A stretch of DNA of 55,196 nucleotides from JBBQKG01 sp038326655. GTDB lineage: Bacteria; Actinomycetota; Thermoleophilia; Solirubrobacterales; JBBDJG01. Each line of letters starts with the position of its first letter. Positions within the stretch are counted from its first letter, which is position 1. The stretch is from NCBI GenBank assembly GCA_038326655.1, contig JBBQKG010000021.1, positions 1 through 55,196 of the forward strand, read 5' to 3'. The notes beneath the pieces were generated by a model. That model saw only the letters and a program-made list of their open reading frames with translations. It did no database searches and had not been told where the DNA came from. Shown here piece after piece: positions 55,010 through 55,196 of this stretch. The position numbers were made by a program, and so were the translations under genes.

Positions 55010-55196
55010 TCAGAGGCGCAGTCCGGCGGTGGCGGACATCATCGGTGCCCGCCTAGCGTGCACGGTGGCGATGATCTCTTCGGTGTCGATACCTTGCAGG
55101 TAGATCGACGTGGTGCCGAGATTCGCGTGCCCGAGCTGGCGCTGGATGATGTTCAGCGCGACGCCCTCGCGGGCGAGCTCAAGCGCGTGGGCGTGG
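55010..55196 (-). CDS. tyrosine recombinase, C-terminal end (partial)
   Basis: The minus strand reads in from the window edge: HAHALELAREGVALNIIQRQLGHANLGTTSIYLQGIDTEEIIATVHARR, and stops at TGA 55010-55012. LGHANLGTTSIYLQG is the H/W box followed by the nucleophilic Tyr of phage-type integrases and XerC/D-like enzymes. The Arg boxes lie outside the window. It is not the missing end of the integrase at 53017: it is on the opposite strand and about 900 bp away. A second recombinase here supports an integration hot spot beside tRNA-Ser. Confidence 0.85.
   Translation of the reverse strand, partial: HAHALELAREGVALNIIQRQLGHANLGTTSIYLQGIDTEEIIATVHARRAPMMSATAGLRL

Noticed and set aside
1..55196. 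CRISPR array or replication origin
   Set aside because: No regularly spaced identical repeats and no clustered DnaA-box-like 9-mers were seen.

Overview
The window is about 55 kb of high-GC (roughly 70%) bacterial DNA with the gene style of an Actinomycetota chromosome. Evidence for this is the DUF4333-type secreted protein end at the left edge, ThyX instead of ThyA, a complete 14-gene nuoA-N operon, many GTG/TTG starts, and several starts that look leaderless (a TANNNT-like -10 box 6-10 nt before the start codon). A Thermoleophilia/Solirubrobacterales-type lineage is my best guess from overall protein character. That is inference only: there is no rRNA here.

Layout. 0-6 kb: end of a DUF4333 protein, acetyl-CoA synthetase (acs), flavin-dependent thymidylate synthase (thyX), an octapeptide-repeat solenoid protein, and two glycosyltransferases. 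6-21 kb: nuoA-N on the minus strand in the standard order, mostly with 1-10 bp overlaps. A 17-bp palindrome overlaps the likely nuo promoter. Six 26-nt perfect or near-perfect palindromes of one fixed format (12-nt arm, TT or AA, 12-nt arm) occur here. Five of them sit one each at the five consecutive junctions nuoF/G, G/H, H/I, I/J and J/K. 21-24 kb: a small membrane protein, a flavin reductase, a c-type cytochrome, and serS, which lacks a recognisable start codon. 24-52 kb: a large exopolysaccharide locus in two convergent arms meeting at about 42.39 kb. It holds a polyprenyl-phosphate sugar-1-phosphate transferase, a Wzx-type flippase, two O-antigen-ligase/polymerase-like proteins, a fused Wzz/tyrosine-kinase regulator, several glycosyltransferases, a secreted glycoside hydrolase and two polysaccharide deacetylases. 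It also holds two ATP-grasp ligases, a small-metabolite module (RraA-type aldolase, isocitrate-dehydrogenase-like enzyme, phytanoyl-CoA-dioxygenase-like enzyme), and three paralogous secreted proteins sharing an unrecognised domain of about 280 residues. 52-55 kb: a decaying accessory end with a nonsense-broken methyltransferase, a small hypothetical protein, tRNA-Ser(UGA) preceded by a partial copy of its own 5' half, a truncated tyrosine integrase ending in a 75-bp inverted-repeat element, a hypothetical protein, and the C-terminus of a second tyrosine recombinase.

How the genes work together. Acs feeds acetyl-CoA to central metabolism, and complex I oxidises NADH. The polysaccharide locus encodes a recognisable Wzx/Wzy/Wzz-type route: priming, sugar addition, flipping, polymerisation, length control and trimming. 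The three paralogous exported proteins are interleaved with these genes, so they probably act on, bind, or display the polymer. The dioxygenase / 2-oxoglutarate-forming dehydrogenase / aldolase / ATP-grasp group may make and attach a non-sugar (amino-acid or hydroxy-acid) decoration; this is inference.

The items most worth a second look are the five junction hairpins in nuoF-K, the three-member unrecognised domain family, the missing serS start codon, and the 75-bp inverted-repeat element that ends the integrase.
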